Numbered from the stretch's first letter, positions 8,857 through 19,541 are shown. The stretch: DNA of 64,000 bases from Brevibacterium yomogidense (GCF_016107685.1 NZ_JABASY010000002.1:806001-870000), one strand, 5' to 3'. Numbers and translations: made by a program. The notes: a model not told the origin generated them from the letters alone.

Positions 8857-9666
8857 ATGTCCGCTCGCCGCTCGCGCCCCCGTACGGGTCCACCGACGGG
8901 GTCGGTCCCCGCCGACTCCGGCACCGCGTCCTTCGACGCCGTACCGGGCGACCCGCACGCCTATGTCCTCACCCTCAACGACGTCCCGGCCTCCCCGTAC
9001 CACGCGGCTGACCCACGCGTGCTCGGCTTCGAGTACCTGCGCTGGATCGCGCACCTCGTCTCCGTGGCATACGCGGACCACCGCACCCTCCGCGCCGTCC
9101 ACATCGGCGGAGCCGCGTGCGCGCTCCCCCGGCACATCGAGGCGATGCGACCGGGATCCCGTCAGACTGTCGTCGAGATCGACGCCGCACTGGCGGCGTG
9201 GGTCCGCGACCACTTGGACCTCCCCCGCTCACCGGCGCTCGCGATCCGCACGGCCGACGGCGCGCAGGAGATCCACCGGTTCAGGCCCGGCACCATCGAT
9301 CTCATGGTGCGCGACGCCTTCGCGTTCGACACCACTCCCTCCGCGCTCACGACTGCCGACTGGTTCGACGCAGCATGTGCGGCACTGGCCCCGCACGGGG
9401 TCTACGTGTCGAACGTCGCAGACGGACAGGACCGGAGGGCTCTGCGCACTGAAGTCGATGCGCTGCGGAGCCGCTTCGCCCATGTCGTCGCACTGGTGGA
9501 GCCCACACAGTTCCGCAGGCGTCGTCGCGGCAACATCGTGGTCGCGGCCGCGCACCGCGCGCTCGACGCCGACCGGCTCGCTCGCGCCCTACGCAAGGAC
9601 GGCGCCTCCGTGCGCACCGGTGAGGGGCTCCTCTCCCACCTGGGGCCGTCGGGCGGACGCCGGTGA
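8857..9666 (+). CDS. Spermidine synthase-like protein (Rossmann-fold aminopropyl/methyltransferase family)
   Basis: A 269-residue protein with the class I methyltransferase fold used by polyamine aminopropyltransferases. A degenerate nucleotide-binding loop (RAVHIGGAACALPRHIEA) occurs near residue 85, an acidic strand end (TVVEID) near 105, and the strand-4 motif LMVRDAFAF near 150. The form resembles the spermidine-synthase-like proteins common in actinobacteria, not a proven SpeE. The canonical GGG and D-S/D-P active-site motifs of true spermidine synthases are changed. The ATG at 8857 begins a stretch of basic residues before the domain; the frame is open upstream but unlike the family. 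True substrate is unknown. Confidence 0.65.
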   Translation: MSARRSRPRTGPPTGSVPADSGTASFDAVPGDPHAYVLTLNDVPASPYHAADPRVLGFEYLRWIAHLVSVAYADHRTLRAVHIGGAACALPRHIEAMRPGSRQTVVEIDAALAAWVRDHLDLPRSPALAIRTADGAQEIHRFRPGTIDLMVRDAFAFDTTPSALTTADWFDAACAALAPHGVYVSNVADGQDRRALRTEVDALRSRFAHVVALVEPTQFRRRRRGNIVVAAAHRALDADRLARALRKDGASVRTGEGLLSHLGPSGGRR

Positions 9667-9818
9667 GGACTCCACTGCCCCTGTGAACCCGACCCGGACA
9701 CGACGGCATCCACCCGACACGGAGTGTGAGCGGCATCGTCATCACAGGGCGGTGCCCGGTGGCCTTCTGGCTTGACCCCTGCGCGATAATGGACTGCCCG
9801 CATCCTCAGAAAGGCGAT

Positions 9819-12125
9819 ATGACAGAGCGAAGCGAAATCGCGCACGAACAAGTGCGGATCGACACCCTCTACGCGAGGCTCGATCAACTCCGCGTGGAGA
9901 CTCACACCTCCTTGTCGACAGTGCGGAAATCCAAGGTCGGGGGTCATCACCAGAACCGATCTGAGCGCGACGCCTTCGCGACGATGTACGAGGACGCTCT
10001 CATCCGGTACCAGTCCGCAGAAGAAGGACTGTGCTTCGGCCGCATCGACTCCGCGGCAGGAGACACCACGTACATCGGGCGCATCGGATTCTCGGACGCG
10101 GATCGTGCACAGATGCTGATGGACTGGCGTGCACCGGCCTCCGAACCCTTCTACCGCGCGACCGCTGCCGAACCCGCAGGGCTCGTGAGGCGCAGGCACA
10201 TCGCCACCCGCGCGCGGAAGGTCACCGGGGTCGAAGACGACGTCCTCGACATCGACGGCCTCGACGAGGACGAACGGTCCCGGCTGCAGGGCGAGGGTGC
10301 GCTCATGGCTGCGCTGGGTGCTCGTCGCACAGGTCGCATGGGCGACATCGTCGCCACGATCCAGGGGGAACAGGACCGGATCATCCGCCGTGATCTCGCG
10401 GGCACTCTCGTCGTCCAGGGTGGCCCCGGGACCGGCAAGACCGCTGTCGCACTGCACCGCGCCGCCTACCTTCTCTACCGGCACAGGGATCGGATCGCGA
10501 AGTCCGGAGTCCTCCTGGTGGGCCCCTCCCCCGTGTTCCTCCGCTACATCGAACGCGTACTCCCGTCGCTCGGCGAGACCGGCGCGGTGCTCCTCACACC
10601 CGGGCAGCTCATGCCGGGAGTGGACACGTCGCTGCGTGACGGACAGAAGACAGCTGCAGTCAAGGGCGACCTCCGAATGGTCGACGTCGTCCGCGCGATG
10701 GTGCGCTCCTATCAGCGGGTGCCCGGGGAAGACCAGCGGCTGGGGGTCGGACCGTATGCGATCACCCTCCACCCTGCGGACGTGCGAGCCGCCCGCGATC
10801 GCGCTCGCCGGACCGGAGACGCGCACAACGCCGCGCGCACGGTGTTCGTCCAGACGCTCCTGCGGACACTGGCCGACCTGCTGGCACAGGCACAGGGCCT
10901 CGACAGTGCGGGCGAGAGACTGCCGGAGTTCCTCGACGATCTGCGGGCCTCACGCGATGTGCGGGTCGCCGTGAACCTCTGCTGGCTGCCGCTCGCTCCG
11001 GAAGGCGTCCTCGACGCGCTGCTGTCGAAGCCGCATCGACTCGCCGCCGCGGCACAGGGGGTCCTCACGGAGGACGAGGTCCAGATGCTCCTCCGTCCCA
11101 AGGCGTCGCCCGTCACCGTGGAGGACGTACCGCTGCTCGACGAGATCGCAGAGATGATCGGGACCGAAGGCACCGGGCAGGACCGGGGTGAGGACCCGGA
11201 GCAGGAATACGCGCAGGCGGTCGTGGAGATGACGGGAACGGGCGCCATGGTGAGTGCTTCGCACTTGGCCCACCGCTATGCCGGTGCGGACCCAGCGGTC
11301 GCTCTCGCGGACCGCGCGGCAAGCGATCGCGAATGGGCGTTCGGCCACCTCGTGGCTGACGAAGCGCAGGAACTCTCCCCCATGCAGCTGCGTCTTCTCT
11401 TCCGGCGGGTCCCCAGCAAGTCCGCGACGCTCGTGGGCGATCTCGCTCAGGCGTCCGCCGCTGATTCCACGCGGACGTGGCATTCGATCCTCGACCCGCA
11501 CGTCGGCGACCGGTTCGGCCTCGAGGAGCTCACCGTGTCGTATCGGACGCCACGGTCGATCATGGGGCCCGCGAACGCCCTCCTCGCAGACAGGTTCCCG
11601 TCGCTCACGCTCCCCGAATCGGTGAGGGACGGGGACAGCGAGCCCCGTCGGCACCGGTTCGATTCGGTCTCGTCGCTCGTGGCCCACCTGCCACGTGCGG
11701 TCGAGGAGGAGGCACACGCGGTGGAGGGCGGCAGGGTGGCCGTGATCGTCCCGGAGGGGCTCATGGAGCTCGTGGAGCACACGATTGCCTCCGACCGGTC
11801 CGAGACCGCTCTAGCGGGCGTCGTCCGCAACGACGCGGGATTCGGGCCGACAGCCATCGACCACCGGGTCGCGGTCCTCACGCCCTACGACGTGAAGGGC
11901 CTCGAATTCGACGCGGTCATCGTCGTGGAACCGGCGCTCATCGCCCCCGTGCACGAGGCCGGGGCGGACCAGCGCCCCTCCGATGAGGGGATCGGTGCAC
12001 TCTACGTCGCACTCACACGGTCGACGTCGCGACTCATGATCCTCGCGGCGAACTCGTCGGTGCTCGACGACTACTTCGCAGACGCGAACATCCGTGCTGG
12101 TCAGTCGCCCACTCAGCCGGAGTAG
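9819..12125 (+). CDS. helD: HelD-like superfamily 1 helicase (RNA polymerase-associated)
   Basis: A 768-residue UvrD-related ATPase. The N-terminal arm (residues 1-130) is helical and contains RSERDAFATMYEDALIRYQ. Walker A is GGPGTGKT near residue 203, with LVADEAQELSPMQL as the helicase motif II and YDVKGLEFDAVIVVEP as a late helicase motif. HelD proteins bind RNA polymerase and recycle stalled complexes by removing DNA and sigma. The length (about 750 residues) and N-terminal arm fit actinobacterial HelD better than a repair helicase. The ATG at 9819 has AGAAAGG upstream; a GATAAT at 9785-9790 may be its -10 element, although no convincing -35 was seen. No rifampicin-associated palindrome was found upstream, so this looks like housekeeping HelD and not the rifampicin-induced HelR. 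Confidence 0.8.
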   Translation: MTERSEIAHEQVRIDTLYARLDQLRVETHTSLSTVRKSKVGGHHQNRSERDAFATMYEDALIRYQSAEEGLCFGRIDSAAGDTTYIGRIGFSDADRAQMLMDWRAPASEPFYRATAAEPAGLVRRRHIATRARKVTGVEDDVLDIDGLDEDERSRLQGEGALMAALGARRTGRMGDIVATIQGEQDRIIRRDLAGTLVVQGGPGTGKTAVALHRAAYLLYRHRDRIAKSGVLLVGPSPVFLRYIERVLPSLGETGAVLLTPGQLMPGVDTSLRDGQKTAAVKGDLRMVDVVRAMVRSYQRVPGEDQRLGVGPYAITLHPADVRAARDRARRTGDAHNAARTVFVQTLLRTLADLLAQAQGLDSAGERLPEFLDDLRASRDVRVAVNLCWLPLAPEGVLDALLSKPHRLAAAAQGVLTEDEVQMLLRPKASPVTVEDVPLLDEIAEMIGTEGTGQDRGEDPEQEYAQAVVEMTGTGAMVSASHLAHRYAGADPAVALADRAASDREWAFGHLVADEAQELSPMQLRLLFRRVPSKSATLVGDLAQASAADSTRTWHSILDPHVGDRFGLEELTVSYRTPRSIMGPANALLADRFPSLTLPESVRDGDSEPRRHRFDSVSSLVAHLPRAVEEEAHAVEGGRVAVIVPEGLMELVEHTIASDRSETALAGVVRNDAGFGPTAIDHRVAVLTPYDVKGLEFDAVIVVEPALIAPVHEAGADQRPSDEGIGALYVALTRSTSRLMILAANSSVLDDYFADANIRAGQSPTQPE

Positions 12126-12141
12126 CCCCAGTGAATGAAGA

Positions 12142-12181
12142 CCGCCGGCGGCGTCGGCTTCCCCTCCGATGCCGCCGGCGG
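12142..12181. terminator. Candidate terminator between helD and nrdR
   Basis: An 11-bp G+C-only stem (12142-12152 with 12171-12181) with an 18-base loop lies between two convergent genes. Each arm, CCGCCGGCGGC-like, is also nearly self-complementary, so other foldings compete. No T-tract follows. Confidence 0.5.
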
Positions 12182-12300
12182 CGGGCGCACCGTCGGTGCG
12201 CAGTTGTCATCTTACACACATGACGGACCGGACGCGCAACCCGCTCCAGAACGCAGGGTCAGAACATCCCGCACCACGCTGTCACGCGGTCCTCTGCGCG

Positions 12301-12774
12301 TCAGGTCGGACTCTCGGCGGCACGTGCTTCCTCATCACGACGCAGTGACGCGATCGCCGCCTCGAAGTCCTCGAGCGTGTCGAACCCCTGGTAGACGCTG
12401 GCGAAGCGCAGATACGCGATCTGGTCGAGTTCCCGCAGTGGCTCCAGGATCGCCAGCCCGACCTCGTCGGCGTCGATCTCCGCCACGCCCAGACCGCGGA
12501 TCTTCTCCTCGACACGCTGCGCGAGCTTCGCGAGGTCGTCGTCGTTCACGGGACGCCCCTGGCACGCCTTGCGCACCCCGATGACGATCTTCTGGCGGGA
12601 GAACTCCTCCGATACCCCCGACCTCTTGATGACGGCGAGACTCGTCGCCTCCATCGTCGTGAAGCGGCGGCCACAATTCGGGCACTGACGTCGCCTCCGG
12701 ATCGACGAGCCGTCCTCCGCGGTGCGGGAGTCGACGACCCGGGAGTCGGGGTGGCGGCAGAACGGGCAATGCAT
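12301..12774 (-). CDS. nrdR: Transcriptional repressor NrdR
   Basis: A 157-residue nucleotide-sensing repressor of ribonucleotide reductase genes. A zinc ribbon is formed by Cys3, Cys6, Cys31 and Cys34, with a run of arginines (IRRRRQ) that contacts DNA. An ATP-cone domain covers roughly residues 46-136 ([16 protein letters not shown] to [12 protein letters not shown]). Length and motifs are those of the family. It lies five bases after hisD on the same strand, a dnaE-hisD-nrdR order found in some actinobacteria. No nrd genes or obvious NrdR boxes occur in this window. Confidence 0.96.
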   Translation of the reverse strand: MHCPFCRHPDSRVVDSRTAEDGSSIRRRRQCPNCGRRFTTMEATSLAVIKRSGVSEEFSRQKIVIGVRKACQGRPVNDDDLAKLAQRVEEKIRGLGVAEIDADEVGLAILEPLRELDQIAYLRFASVYQGFDTLEDFEAAIASLRRDEEARAAESPT

Positions 12775-12779
12775 GGGGC

Positions 12780-14171
12780 TCAGCCTTCCTGTCGGCGGTC
12801 GTCGAAGCGGACGCTGATCGACTCTCCGTGCGCCGGCAGCCTCTCTGCCGCAGCGAGCGCAGTGATGTGATCCGCGACCTCCGCGAGCGCGGAGCGAGTG
12901 TATTCGACGACCTGGCTCACCCGCAGGAAGGCGTGCACCGACAGGCAGTCGCCGAACGCGGCCGTCCCCATCGTCGGCAGGACGTGATTGGACCCCGCGA
13001 GGTAGTCTCCCAGCGCGACAGGCGTGTGCGGTCCCACGAACACCGCACCGCCGTTCACGATGCGCGAGGCCACCGCCCGCGGGTGCTCGACATGGAGTTC
13101 CACGTGCTCCCCCGCGTACGCGTTGGCTACAGCCACCGCCGCGTCCAGCGAGTCCACCAGGACGACGCCGGACTGCGTCCCCCGCAGACTCTCACGGATA
13201 CGTTCCGCGTGCTCCGCCGAGGCGGCGCGGACACCCAGCTCGTCGTCGACGGCGCGGGCGAGGTCGGATGATTCCGTCACGAGCACGGCGGCGGCCATCG
13301 GGTCGTGCTCGGCCTGGCTGATGAGGTCTGCGGCGACGAACACGGGATCAGCGTGGGAATCCGCCACGACGATGATCTCCGTCGGCCCCGCGACCGCGTC
13401 GATCCCGACCCGGTCGCGCACGAGCGCCTTCGCCGTCGCGACATAGGCGTTGCCGGGGCCGGTGATGATGTCGACCGGTTCGAGCGCTTCCGCGGTCCCC
13501 ACCGACCCGTCGGCATCGGCGAACCCGTACGCGAACGCCCCGATCGCCTGTGCTCCCCCGATCGCCCAGACCTCGGCCACCCCGAGGAGGTGCGCGGCAG
13601 CCAGGACCGTGGGGTGTGGGAGGCATGTATCCCGCTGCGGAGGCGACGCGATCGCGATCGACGACACCCCGGCTTCCTGCGCCGGCACCGCATTCATGAC
13701 GACGGACGAGGGATAGACCGCCAGTCCTCCCGGCACGTAGAGCCCCACACGTTCAGCCGGCAGGTGACGCGTCGTGATCGTCGCGCCGTCCGCCACCGTC
13801 GTGGTGCGGGGTGCGGGGACCTCTGCGGCAGACACGAAGCGCACCCGCCTGATCGCCTCTTCCAGTCCTGCCCGCACGGCCGGATCCAGTTCGCGGGCCG
13901 CACGTGCCATCGCCTCTGCCGGGACACGGAACGATTCGACCTCGACGCCGTCGAACCGGGCCGTCGCGTCGACCACCGCCGCACGACCGCGTGCGTGGAT
14001 GTCGTCCAGCAGCGGCCTGACGGCCTCGAGGGGCGCATTCTGCTCGGCCGAGGCGCGAGGCAGCCGTGCCCGCAGCGTCCGTCTGTCGAGAGCCGATCCG
14101 CGCAGGTCGATGAGAGGGGTGTTCGCAAGAGGTTCCACAGCGGCCATCCTAGTGTCCACAACCGGTCTCAT
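12780..14171 (-). CDS. hisD: Histidinol dehydrogenase
   Basis: Oxidises L-histidinol to L-histidine in two NAD-dependent steps, the last reactions of histidine synthesis. The sequence has [20 protein letters not shown], the GPGNAYV segment, [17 protein letters not shown] and GSNHVLPT, which include the zinc and catalytic residues of the family. Other his genes are not adjacent. The ATG at 14171 overlaps the dnaE stop (ATGA) and is listed, but a GTG at 14138 has AGGA eight bases upstream and starts closer to the conserved LIDLRGS. The true protein may therefore be 11 residues shorter than the 463 given. Confidence 0.94.
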   Translation of the reverse strand: MRPVVDTRMAAVEPLANTPLIDLRGSALDRRTLRARLPRASAEQNAPLEAVRPLLDDIHARGRAAVVDATARFDGVEVESFRVPAEAMARAARELDPAVRAGLEEAIRRVRFVSAAEVPAPRTTTVADGATITTRHLPAERVGLYVPGGLAVYPSSVVMNAVPAQEAGVSSIAIASPPQRDTCLPHPTVLAAAHLLGVAEVWAIGGAQAIGAFAYGFADADGSVGTAEALEPVDIITGPGNAYVATAKALVRDRVGIDAVAGPTEIIVVADSHADPVFVAADLISQAEHDPMAAAVLVTESSDLARAVDDELGVRAASAEHAERIRESLRGTQSGVVLVDSLDAAVAVANAYAGEHVELHVEHPRAVASRIVNGGAVFVGPHTPVALGDYLAGSNHVLPTMGTAAFGDCLSVHAFLRVSQVVEYTRSALAEVADHITALAAAERLPAHGESISVRFDDRRQEG

Positions 14172-17100
14172 CGCAGGCAGTTGGGGCCCAGGAGCGCTTT
14201 GAGATCACCGAACAGGCTGGGCCCCAGATCAACCCGGAACTTCCGGTCGAGCCGCAGGACGCAGCGCCGCCCGGGCTGCACCAGGGACAGGTGCACGTCC
14301 GTCGGTCCTCGATGCGAGGACAGGATCGCGCCCAGGCGCTCGATGACCGGCGGGGTACAGCGGTCCATCGGCAACGAGATCGCGAGCGGCCGGTCCGCCG
14401 GATCGGTCACGTCCGGGATCGTCATCGACTGCGCCATCATGCTGGTCGGACGGTCATCCGACGTGCGGACGCGTCCGGTCACCGCGATGACGAGGTCGGT
14501 GGTGAGGATCCCCGCGACCGGCTCGTACGAGTCCCCGAAGAACATCACTTCGATCGACGCCTCGAGGTCCTCGACCGTCACGATCCCGTACGGCTTGCCA
14601 CTGTTCTTCGACACCTTGCGCTGGACTCCGGTGATCATGCCGCAGATCGTCACCTGCGAACCGTCCGGCCGCCCCCGTTCGGGATCGATGAGCTCCGCGA
14701 TCGACACCTCCGCCTCTGCGGCGAGGACGCCTTCGAGCCCGTTGAGAGGGTGGTCGGAGACGTAGAGGCCGATCATCTCGCGTTCGAACGCGAGCTTCTC
14801 CTTCTTCTCCCATTCGGGCCTCTCCGGCACCGGAACGGTGAACGCGGACGACGAATCGTCATCATCGCCCCCGAGCCCCGCGAACAGGTCGAACTGGCCG
14901 TGCGCCTCCTGACGCTTCACCCCGATCACCGCGTCGACCGCCTCCTCGTGGACCTCCACGAGTGCTCGCCGGGTGTCCCCCAGCGAGTCGAAGGCGCCCG
15001 ACTTGATGAGCGATTCGATCGTGCGCTTGTTGCACACGTGCGCGGGCACCTTGTCGAGGAAGTCTCCGAACGTGGTGAACGCGCCCTTCTCACCGCGGGC
15101 GGACACGACTCCCTCGACGACGTTCTGCCCCACATTGCGCACAGCGCCCATACCGAAGCGGATGTCCGTGCCGACAGGGGTGAAGTTCGCGTGGGACTCG
15201 TTCACGTCCGGGGGCAGCACCGTGATGTTCAGGCGCCGGCACTCGTTGAGGTAGACCGCGAGCTTGTCCTTGTTGTCGGCCACCGATGTGAGCAGCGCCG
15301 CCATGTATTCGGCCGGGTAGTGCGCTTTGAGGTACGCCGTCCAGTAGGAGACCACACCGTACGCGGCGGAGTGTGCCTTGTTGAAGGCATAGTCGGAGAA
15401 CGGAAGAAGGATGTCCCACAGCGCCTGCGCCGCGGCCTCGGAGTAGCCGTTCTCCTTCATGCCCTCGAAGAAGCCCACCTGCTGCTTGTCGAGCTCCGAT
15501 TTCTTCTTCTTGCCCATCGCGCGCCGGAGGATGTCGGCCTGGCCCAGGCTGTAGCCGGCGACCTTCTGCGCGATCGCCATCACCTGCTCCTGGTAGATGA
15601 TGAGGCCGTACGTCGTCCCCAGGATCTCCGCCAGAGGCTCCTCCAGCTCCTGGTGGATCGGAGTGATCTCCTGTCGCCCGTTCTTGCGGAGCGCGTAGTT
15701 CGTGTGGGAGTCCGCACCCATGGGTCCCGGCCGGTAGAGCGCGAGCGTCGCGGAGATATCCTCGAAGTTGTCAGGCTGCATGAGACGCAGGAGACTCTGC
15801 AGGCCCCCGCCATCCAGCTGGAACACTCCGAGCGTGTCACCGCGGGCGAGCAGCCGGTATGCCTCCTGGTCATCCAGGGTGAGCTGCTCGAGGTCGAGGT
15901 CGACGCCCTGGTTCTGCTGGATGTTCTCGATCGCGTCGGAGATGATCGTGAGGTTCCGCAGACCCAGGAAGTCCATCTTGATGAGGCCGAGGCCCTCGGA
16001 CGTCGGATAGTCGAACTGCGTGATGACCTGCCCGTCCTGGAACCGGCGCATGATGGGGATGACGTCGATGATCGGATCCGACGACATGATGACGCCCGCG
16101 GCGTGCACACCCCACTGGCGCTTCAGGCCCTCCAGGCCCTTGGCAGTCTCGAAGACCTCACGGACCTCGGGGTCCGTCTCGAGCAGCGAGCGGAATTCGC
16201 CCGCCTCGTTGTAGCGCGGCGCTTTCGCGTCCTCGATGTCCGCGAGCGGGATGTCCTTCGCCATCACCGCGGGCGGGAGCACCTTCGTCAGCTGCTCCCC
16301 CATGCTGAAGGGCTTGCCGAGTACACGGGCGGAGTCCTTGAGCGCCTGCTTCGACTTGATCGTCCCGTAGGTGACGATCATCGACACGTACTCCGAACCG
16401 TACTTCTGCGTGACGTACTCGATCACCTCGCCGCGGCGGCGATCATCGAAGTCGACGTCGAAGTCGGGCATCGAGACGCGTTCCGGATTCAGGAAGCGCT
16501 CGAAGATCAGTCCGTGCTGCAGCGGGTCGAGATCGGTGATCCGCATGGCGTAGGCAACCATCGAACCGGCTCCCGAACCACGGCCGGGCCCTACCCGGAT
16601 GCCGTTGTCCTTCGACCAGTTGATGAAGTCCGCGACCACGAGGAAGTAGCCGGGGAAGCCCATGCCGATGATGACGTCGAGTTCGTAGTCGGCCTGCTTG
16701 CGGACCTCGTCGGGGACCCCCCCGGGATACCGGTAGTGCAGCCCCTTGTCGACCTCCTTGATGAGCCAGGACGTCTCGTCCTCGCCCTCCGGGGTGGGGA
16801 ACCTCGGCATGTAGTTCGCACTCGTGTCGAACGACACCTCGCACATGTCGGCGATGAGGAGGGTGTTGTCGCACGCCTCCGGCATCTCGCGGAAGAGGCT
16901 GCGCATCTCTGCGGCCGACTTCAGGTAGTAGCCGGACCCGGAGAAGGCGAACCGGGACCCACCCTGATCGTACGTCGGCTCGATCAGCTTGGAGCCGGAC
17001 TGGATCGCCAGCAGCGCCTCGTGCGCCTTCGCATCCGATTCGTTCGTGTAGTGCAGATCGTTCGTCGCGACGAGCGGGATGTCCAGTTCCCGGGCGAGCC

Positions 17101-17725
17101 GCAGGAGGTCCTTCGACACCCTCTTCTCGATGCTGAGACCGTGATCCATGATCTCGCAGAAGTAGTTCTCCCGGCCGAAGATCTCCCGGTACTCACCGGC
17201 TGCCCGCTTCGCCTCCTCGTACTGCCCCAGGCGCAGTCGGGTCTGCACCTCACCCGACGGGCAGCCCGTCGTGGCGATGATCCCCTCGGAATACGTGTTG
17301 AGCAGCTCCCGGTCGATGCGCGGCCACTTCCCGAACACGGAGTCGAGTGACGCCAGCGACGACGCACGGAACAGGTTCTGCATCCCGGTGTTGTTCTTCG
17401 ACAGCAGTGTCATGTGCGTGTACGCACCGCCGCCGGACACGTCGTCGCCCTTCTGAGATTCGTCGGTCCGCCACTTCACGCGGGTCTTGTCCGTGCGCGC
17501 CGTTCCGGGCGTCACGTACGCCTCGACCCCGATGATCGGCTTGATGCCCGCGTCGGTCGCCTGCTTCCAGAAGTCGAACGCGCCGAACAGGTACCCGTGG
17601 TCCGTCGTCGCGAGCGCCGTCTGCCCCTGCGCATTGACGGCGGCCATGAGGTCGCCCAGACGGGCGGCCCCGTCGAGCATCGAATACTCCGTGTGGACGT
17701 GGAGGTGGACGAAATCCGCGCTCAT
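14168..17725 (-). CDS. dnaE: DNA polymerase III alpha subunit
   Basis: The replicative polymerase, 1185 residues, close to the usual DnaE1 length. A PHP domain opens at HLHVHTEYSMLDG. The polymerase core includes GPGRGSGAGSMVAY and the metal-binding aspartates in MPDFDVDFDDRRR. An OB fold lies in the C-terminal part (VTICGMITGVQRK). The chosen ATG at 17725 has GGAAGGG nine bases upstream; a longer reading to 17770 would add 15 unrelated residues. It follows rluD by 58 bp and overlaps hisD by four bases. Confidence 0.97.
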   Translation of the reverse strand: MSADFVHLHVHTEYSMLDGAARLGDLMAAVNAQGQTALATTDHGYLFGAFDFWKQATDAGIKPIIGVEAYVTPGTARTDKTRVKWRTDESQKGDDVSGGGAYTHMTLLSKNNTGMQNLFRASSLASLDSVFGKWPRIDRELLNTYSEGIIATTGCPSGEVQTRLRLGQYEEAKRAAGEYREIFGRENYFCEIMDHGLSIEKRVSKDLLRLARELDIPLVATNDLHYTNESDAKAHEALLAIQSGSKLIEPTYDQGGSRFAFSGSGYYLKSAAEMRSLFREMPEACDNTLLIADMCEVSFDTSANYMPRFPTPEGEDETSWLIKEVDKGLHYRYPGGVPDEVRKQADYELDVIIGMGFPGYFLVVADFINWSKDNGIRVGPGRGSGAGSMVAYAMRITDLDPLQHGLIFERFLNPERVSMPDFDVDFDDRRRGEVIEYVTQKYGSEYVSMIVTYGTIKSKQALKDSARVLGKPFSMGEQLTKVLPPAVMAKDIPLADIEDAKAPRYNEAGEFRSLLETDPEVREVFETAKGLEGLKRQWGVHAAGVIMSSDPIIDVIPIMRRFQDGQVITQFDYPTSEGLGLIKMDFLGLRNLTIISDAIENIQQNQGVDLDLEQLTLDDQEAYRLLARGDTLGVFQLDGGGLQSLLRLMQPDNFEDISATLALYRPGPMGADSHTNYALRKNGRQEITPIHQELEEPLAEILGTTYGLIIYQEQVMAIAQKVAGYSLGQADILRRAMGKKKKSELDKQQVGFFEGMKENGYSEAAAQALWDILLPFSDYAFNKAHSAAYGVVSYWTAYLKAHYPAEYMAALLTSVADNKDKLAVYLNECRRLNITVLPPDVNESHANFTPVGTDIRFGMGAVRNVGQNVVEGVVSARGEKGAFTTFGDFLDKVPAHVCNKRTIESLIKSGAFDSLGDTRRALVEVHEEAVDAVIGVKRQEAHGQFDLFAGLGGDDDDSSSAFTVPVPERPEWEKKEKLAFEREMIGLYVSDHPLNGLEGVLAAEAEVSIAELIDPERGRPDGSQVTICGMITGVQRKVSKNSGKPYGIVTVEDLEASIEVMFFGDSYEPVAGILTTDLVIAVTGRVRTSDDRPTSMMAQSMTIPDVTDPADRPLAISLPMDRCTPPVIERLGAILSSHRGPTDVHLSLVQPGRRCVLRLDRKFRVDLGPSLFGDLKALLGPNCLR

Positions 17726-17783
17726 CGCGTCGAGCCCTTCCGTTGTGACGTATCGCCGAACATGGTGCACTCCTGCCGGAGCG

Positions 17784-18713
17784 TCAGCCCTGTGTCGCCT
17801 GGAGCGTATCGAGTGCGTGCTGGAGGTCCTGAGGGTACTCGCTCTCGAACTCCATGAACTCCCCCGTCTCCGGATGCTCGAACCCCAGACGCACCGCGTG
17901 CAGCCACTGCCGCGTGAGTCCCAGACGCTGCGCGAGCACCGGATCCGCGGCGTAGGGGAGGTCGCCGCAGCACGGGTGCTTCGTCGCGGACATGTGGACG
18001 CGGATCTGATGCGTGCGCCCCGTCTCCAGGTCGATCTCCAGCAGGCTCGCCGCCCGGAATGCCTCGAGAACCTGGTAGTGGGTCACGGCGTGCTTGCCGT
18101 CGCTGCGGACCGCGTAGAGACCGTCCCTGCGCGGATTGCGGCCGATCGGCGCCTCGATGGTGCCGACGACCGGATCGGGCAGGCCCTGGACGAGCGCATG
18201 ATAGGTCTTCGACACCGTGCGCTGCTTGAAGGCGCGCTTGAGGACGGAGTACGCGCGTTCTCCCTTCGCGACGACCATGACGCCCGAGGTGCCCACGTCC
18301 AGCCGTTGGACGATGCCCTGGCGCTCCGCGGCCCCCGAGGTGGCGATCCGGTGCCCGGCGGCGGCGAGACCGCCGATGACCGTGGGGCCGTGCCAGCCGG
18401 CCGCAGAGTGGGCAGCGACCCCCACGGGCTTGTCCACCACGATGATCGCGTCGTCCTCGTGGATGATCGACATCCCCGGGACGGGTTCGGCGACGATCTC
18501 GAGCGGGCGGGGAGGTTCGGGCATCACGACGTCGAGGCGGGCGCCCGCCAGTGCGCGGTCGGATTTGCCCACCCGCACACCGTCCTGCTCCACTCCTCCG
18601 TCCTGGGCGATCTGCGCGGCAGCGGTCCGCGACAGGCCCAGGGCGCGTGACAGAGCGGTGTCGATGCGTTCGCCATCGAGTCCCTCCGGCACGAACAGCG
18701 ACCTAGTCGTCAT
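17784..18713 (-). CDS. rluD: RluA-family 23S rRNA pseudouridine synthase
   Basis: Isomerises uridine to pseudouridine in large-subunit rRNA. An S4-like RNA-binding region occupies the first 80 residues ([19 protein letters not shown]). The catalytic domain has [12 protein letters not shown] near residue 95 and the catalytic Asp in [15 protein letters not shown] near 140, then [10 protein letters not shown] and GRTHQIRVH. The usual HRLDKGTSG is here QRLDVGTSG, still with the essential Arg-Leu-Asp. RluD is the likely target assignment because lspA-rluD pairing is common; RluA or RluC specificity is not excluded. Its ATG overlaps the lspA stop as ATGA. Confidence 0.88.
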   Translation of the reverse strand: MTTRSLFVPEGLDGERIDTALSRALGLSRTAAAQIAQDGGVEQDGVRVGKSDRALAGARLDVVMPEPPRPLEIVAEPVPGMSIIHEDDAIIVVDKPVGVAAHSAAGWHGPTVIGGLAAAGHRIATSGAAERQGIVQRLDVGTSGVMVVAKGERAYSVLKRAFKQRTVSKTYHALVQGLPDPVVGTIEAPIGRNPRRDGLYAVRSDGKHAVTHYQVLEAFRAASLLEIDLETGRTHQIRVHMSATKHPCCGDLPYAADPVLAQRLGLTRQWLHAVRLGFEHPETGEFMEFESEYPQDLQHALDTLQATQG

Positions 18714-19321
18714 CGTCTTCTCTCCTGTTCTTCGTCAGCGTCCCAGGTCCCGGTCAGGGGCCCGGGGGCATCCTGCGGTCCTGCCGCGTCCTCGTGCACC
18801 CTGTCCGCATCCGTCAGGCCGTCCAGTCCGATGCCTCGGAACGAGGCGATGATGAGGACGACCGCGGCCCCGGTGATAGCGATGTCCGCGACGTTGCAGA
18901 CGAAGAAGTAGAGGTCGATGAAATCGACCACGGCGCCGTGGAAGAGGGCGGGGGGCCGGACCAGCCGGTCGATGAGGTTGCCCGTGAGGCCGCCCAGCAG
19001 CAGACCGAGCGCCCACGCCCATGATCGGGCACCCAGACGCCTGCCGGCGAAGAGGATCGCGACGAAGACGCAACTCGCGATGAGCGTGAATATCCACGTC
19101 GCCCCCGACCCCATGCCGAACGCCGCGCCGTCGTTGCGCAGGAAGCGGAATCCCGCGAGCTCACCCAGGACCGCGATCCGAGGGCCCCCTTCGAGAAGGC
19201 CCACTGCGATCTGCTTCGTCACCTGGTCGGCGAGGACGACGAGGACCGCCACCGTGTACAGCAGGACGCGCAGGCGGCGTCCTGCCGCAGGTGCCGTGGA
19301 ACGCGCGGCTCCAGGGGTCAT
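18710..19321 (-). CDS. lspA: Signal peptidase II (lipoprotein signal peptidase)
   Basis: Integral membrane aspartyl protease that cleaves lipoprotein signal peptides before the lipidated Cys. It would process the lipoproteins seen in this window. Four membrane segments are visible, with LADQVTKQ in the first, RNDGAAFG in the next loop and the catalytic aspartates in GNLIDR and NVADIAIT. The ATG at 19321 has GAGAGGA about seven bases upstream and gives 203 residues; longer readings add a region without similarity. A hydrophilic tail of about 40 residues after the last membrane segment is longer than in E. coli LspA. Confidence 0.93.
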   Translation of the reverse strand: MTPGAARSTAPAAGRRLRVLLYTVAVLVVLADQVTKQIAVGLLEGGPRIAVLGELAGFRFLRNDGAAFGMGSGATWIFTLIASCVFVAILFAGRRLGARSWAWALGLLLGGLTGNLIDRLVRPPALFHGAVVDFIDLYFFVCNVADIAITGAAVVLIIASFRGIGLDGLTDADRVHEDAAGPQDAPGPLTGTWDADEEQERRR

Positions 19322-19475
19322 CGTGGTCCTCTCAGCGGTCGGGCGGGCTTCCCGTCGGAACGGGTGCTCAGACAGTCTAGATCGCCGGGGTCCCGACTCG
19401 CCCTTCGACCCGCGGCCGCGCGAGCTGACCGAGCCGAGCGCGACCCGCAGGCCGGTGGCCGGGTGTGAATGAGCA

Positions 19476-19505
19476 GGGGTCCCGGCCAACTGCGGCCGGG
19501 ACCCC
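19476..19505 (-). terminator. Hairpin terminator downstream of wag31
   Basis: A perfect 12-bp stem (19476-19487 with 19494-19505) closes a six-base loop about 36 bases after the wag31 stop codon. The stem is almost all G and C. It separates wag31 from lspA, whose start is 155 bp further on, so the lspA-nrdR genes probably have their own promoter. Confidence 0.75.
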
Positions 19506-19541
19506 GTCACACGGGTGGGAGGAACAGCTCCTCCGCGATGA

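Noticed and set aside
9772-9790. TTGACC and GATAAT as a -35/-10 pair before helD
   Set aside because: The hexamers are only seven bases apart, far from the 16-18 required, so they cannot be one promoter.
9667-9818. Rifampicin-associated element upstream of the HelD gene, which would mark HelR
   Set aside because: The known 19-bp inverted repeat form was not present; only a GATAAT-like hexamer was found, so a rifampicin-resistance role is not supported.
14291-17350. A 1019-codon plus-strand open frame opposite dnaE
   Set aside because: Codon-position bias in high-G+C DNA gives long open frames on the opposite strand. The product is Arg/Asp/Val-rich, with no domains, while dnaE is complete.
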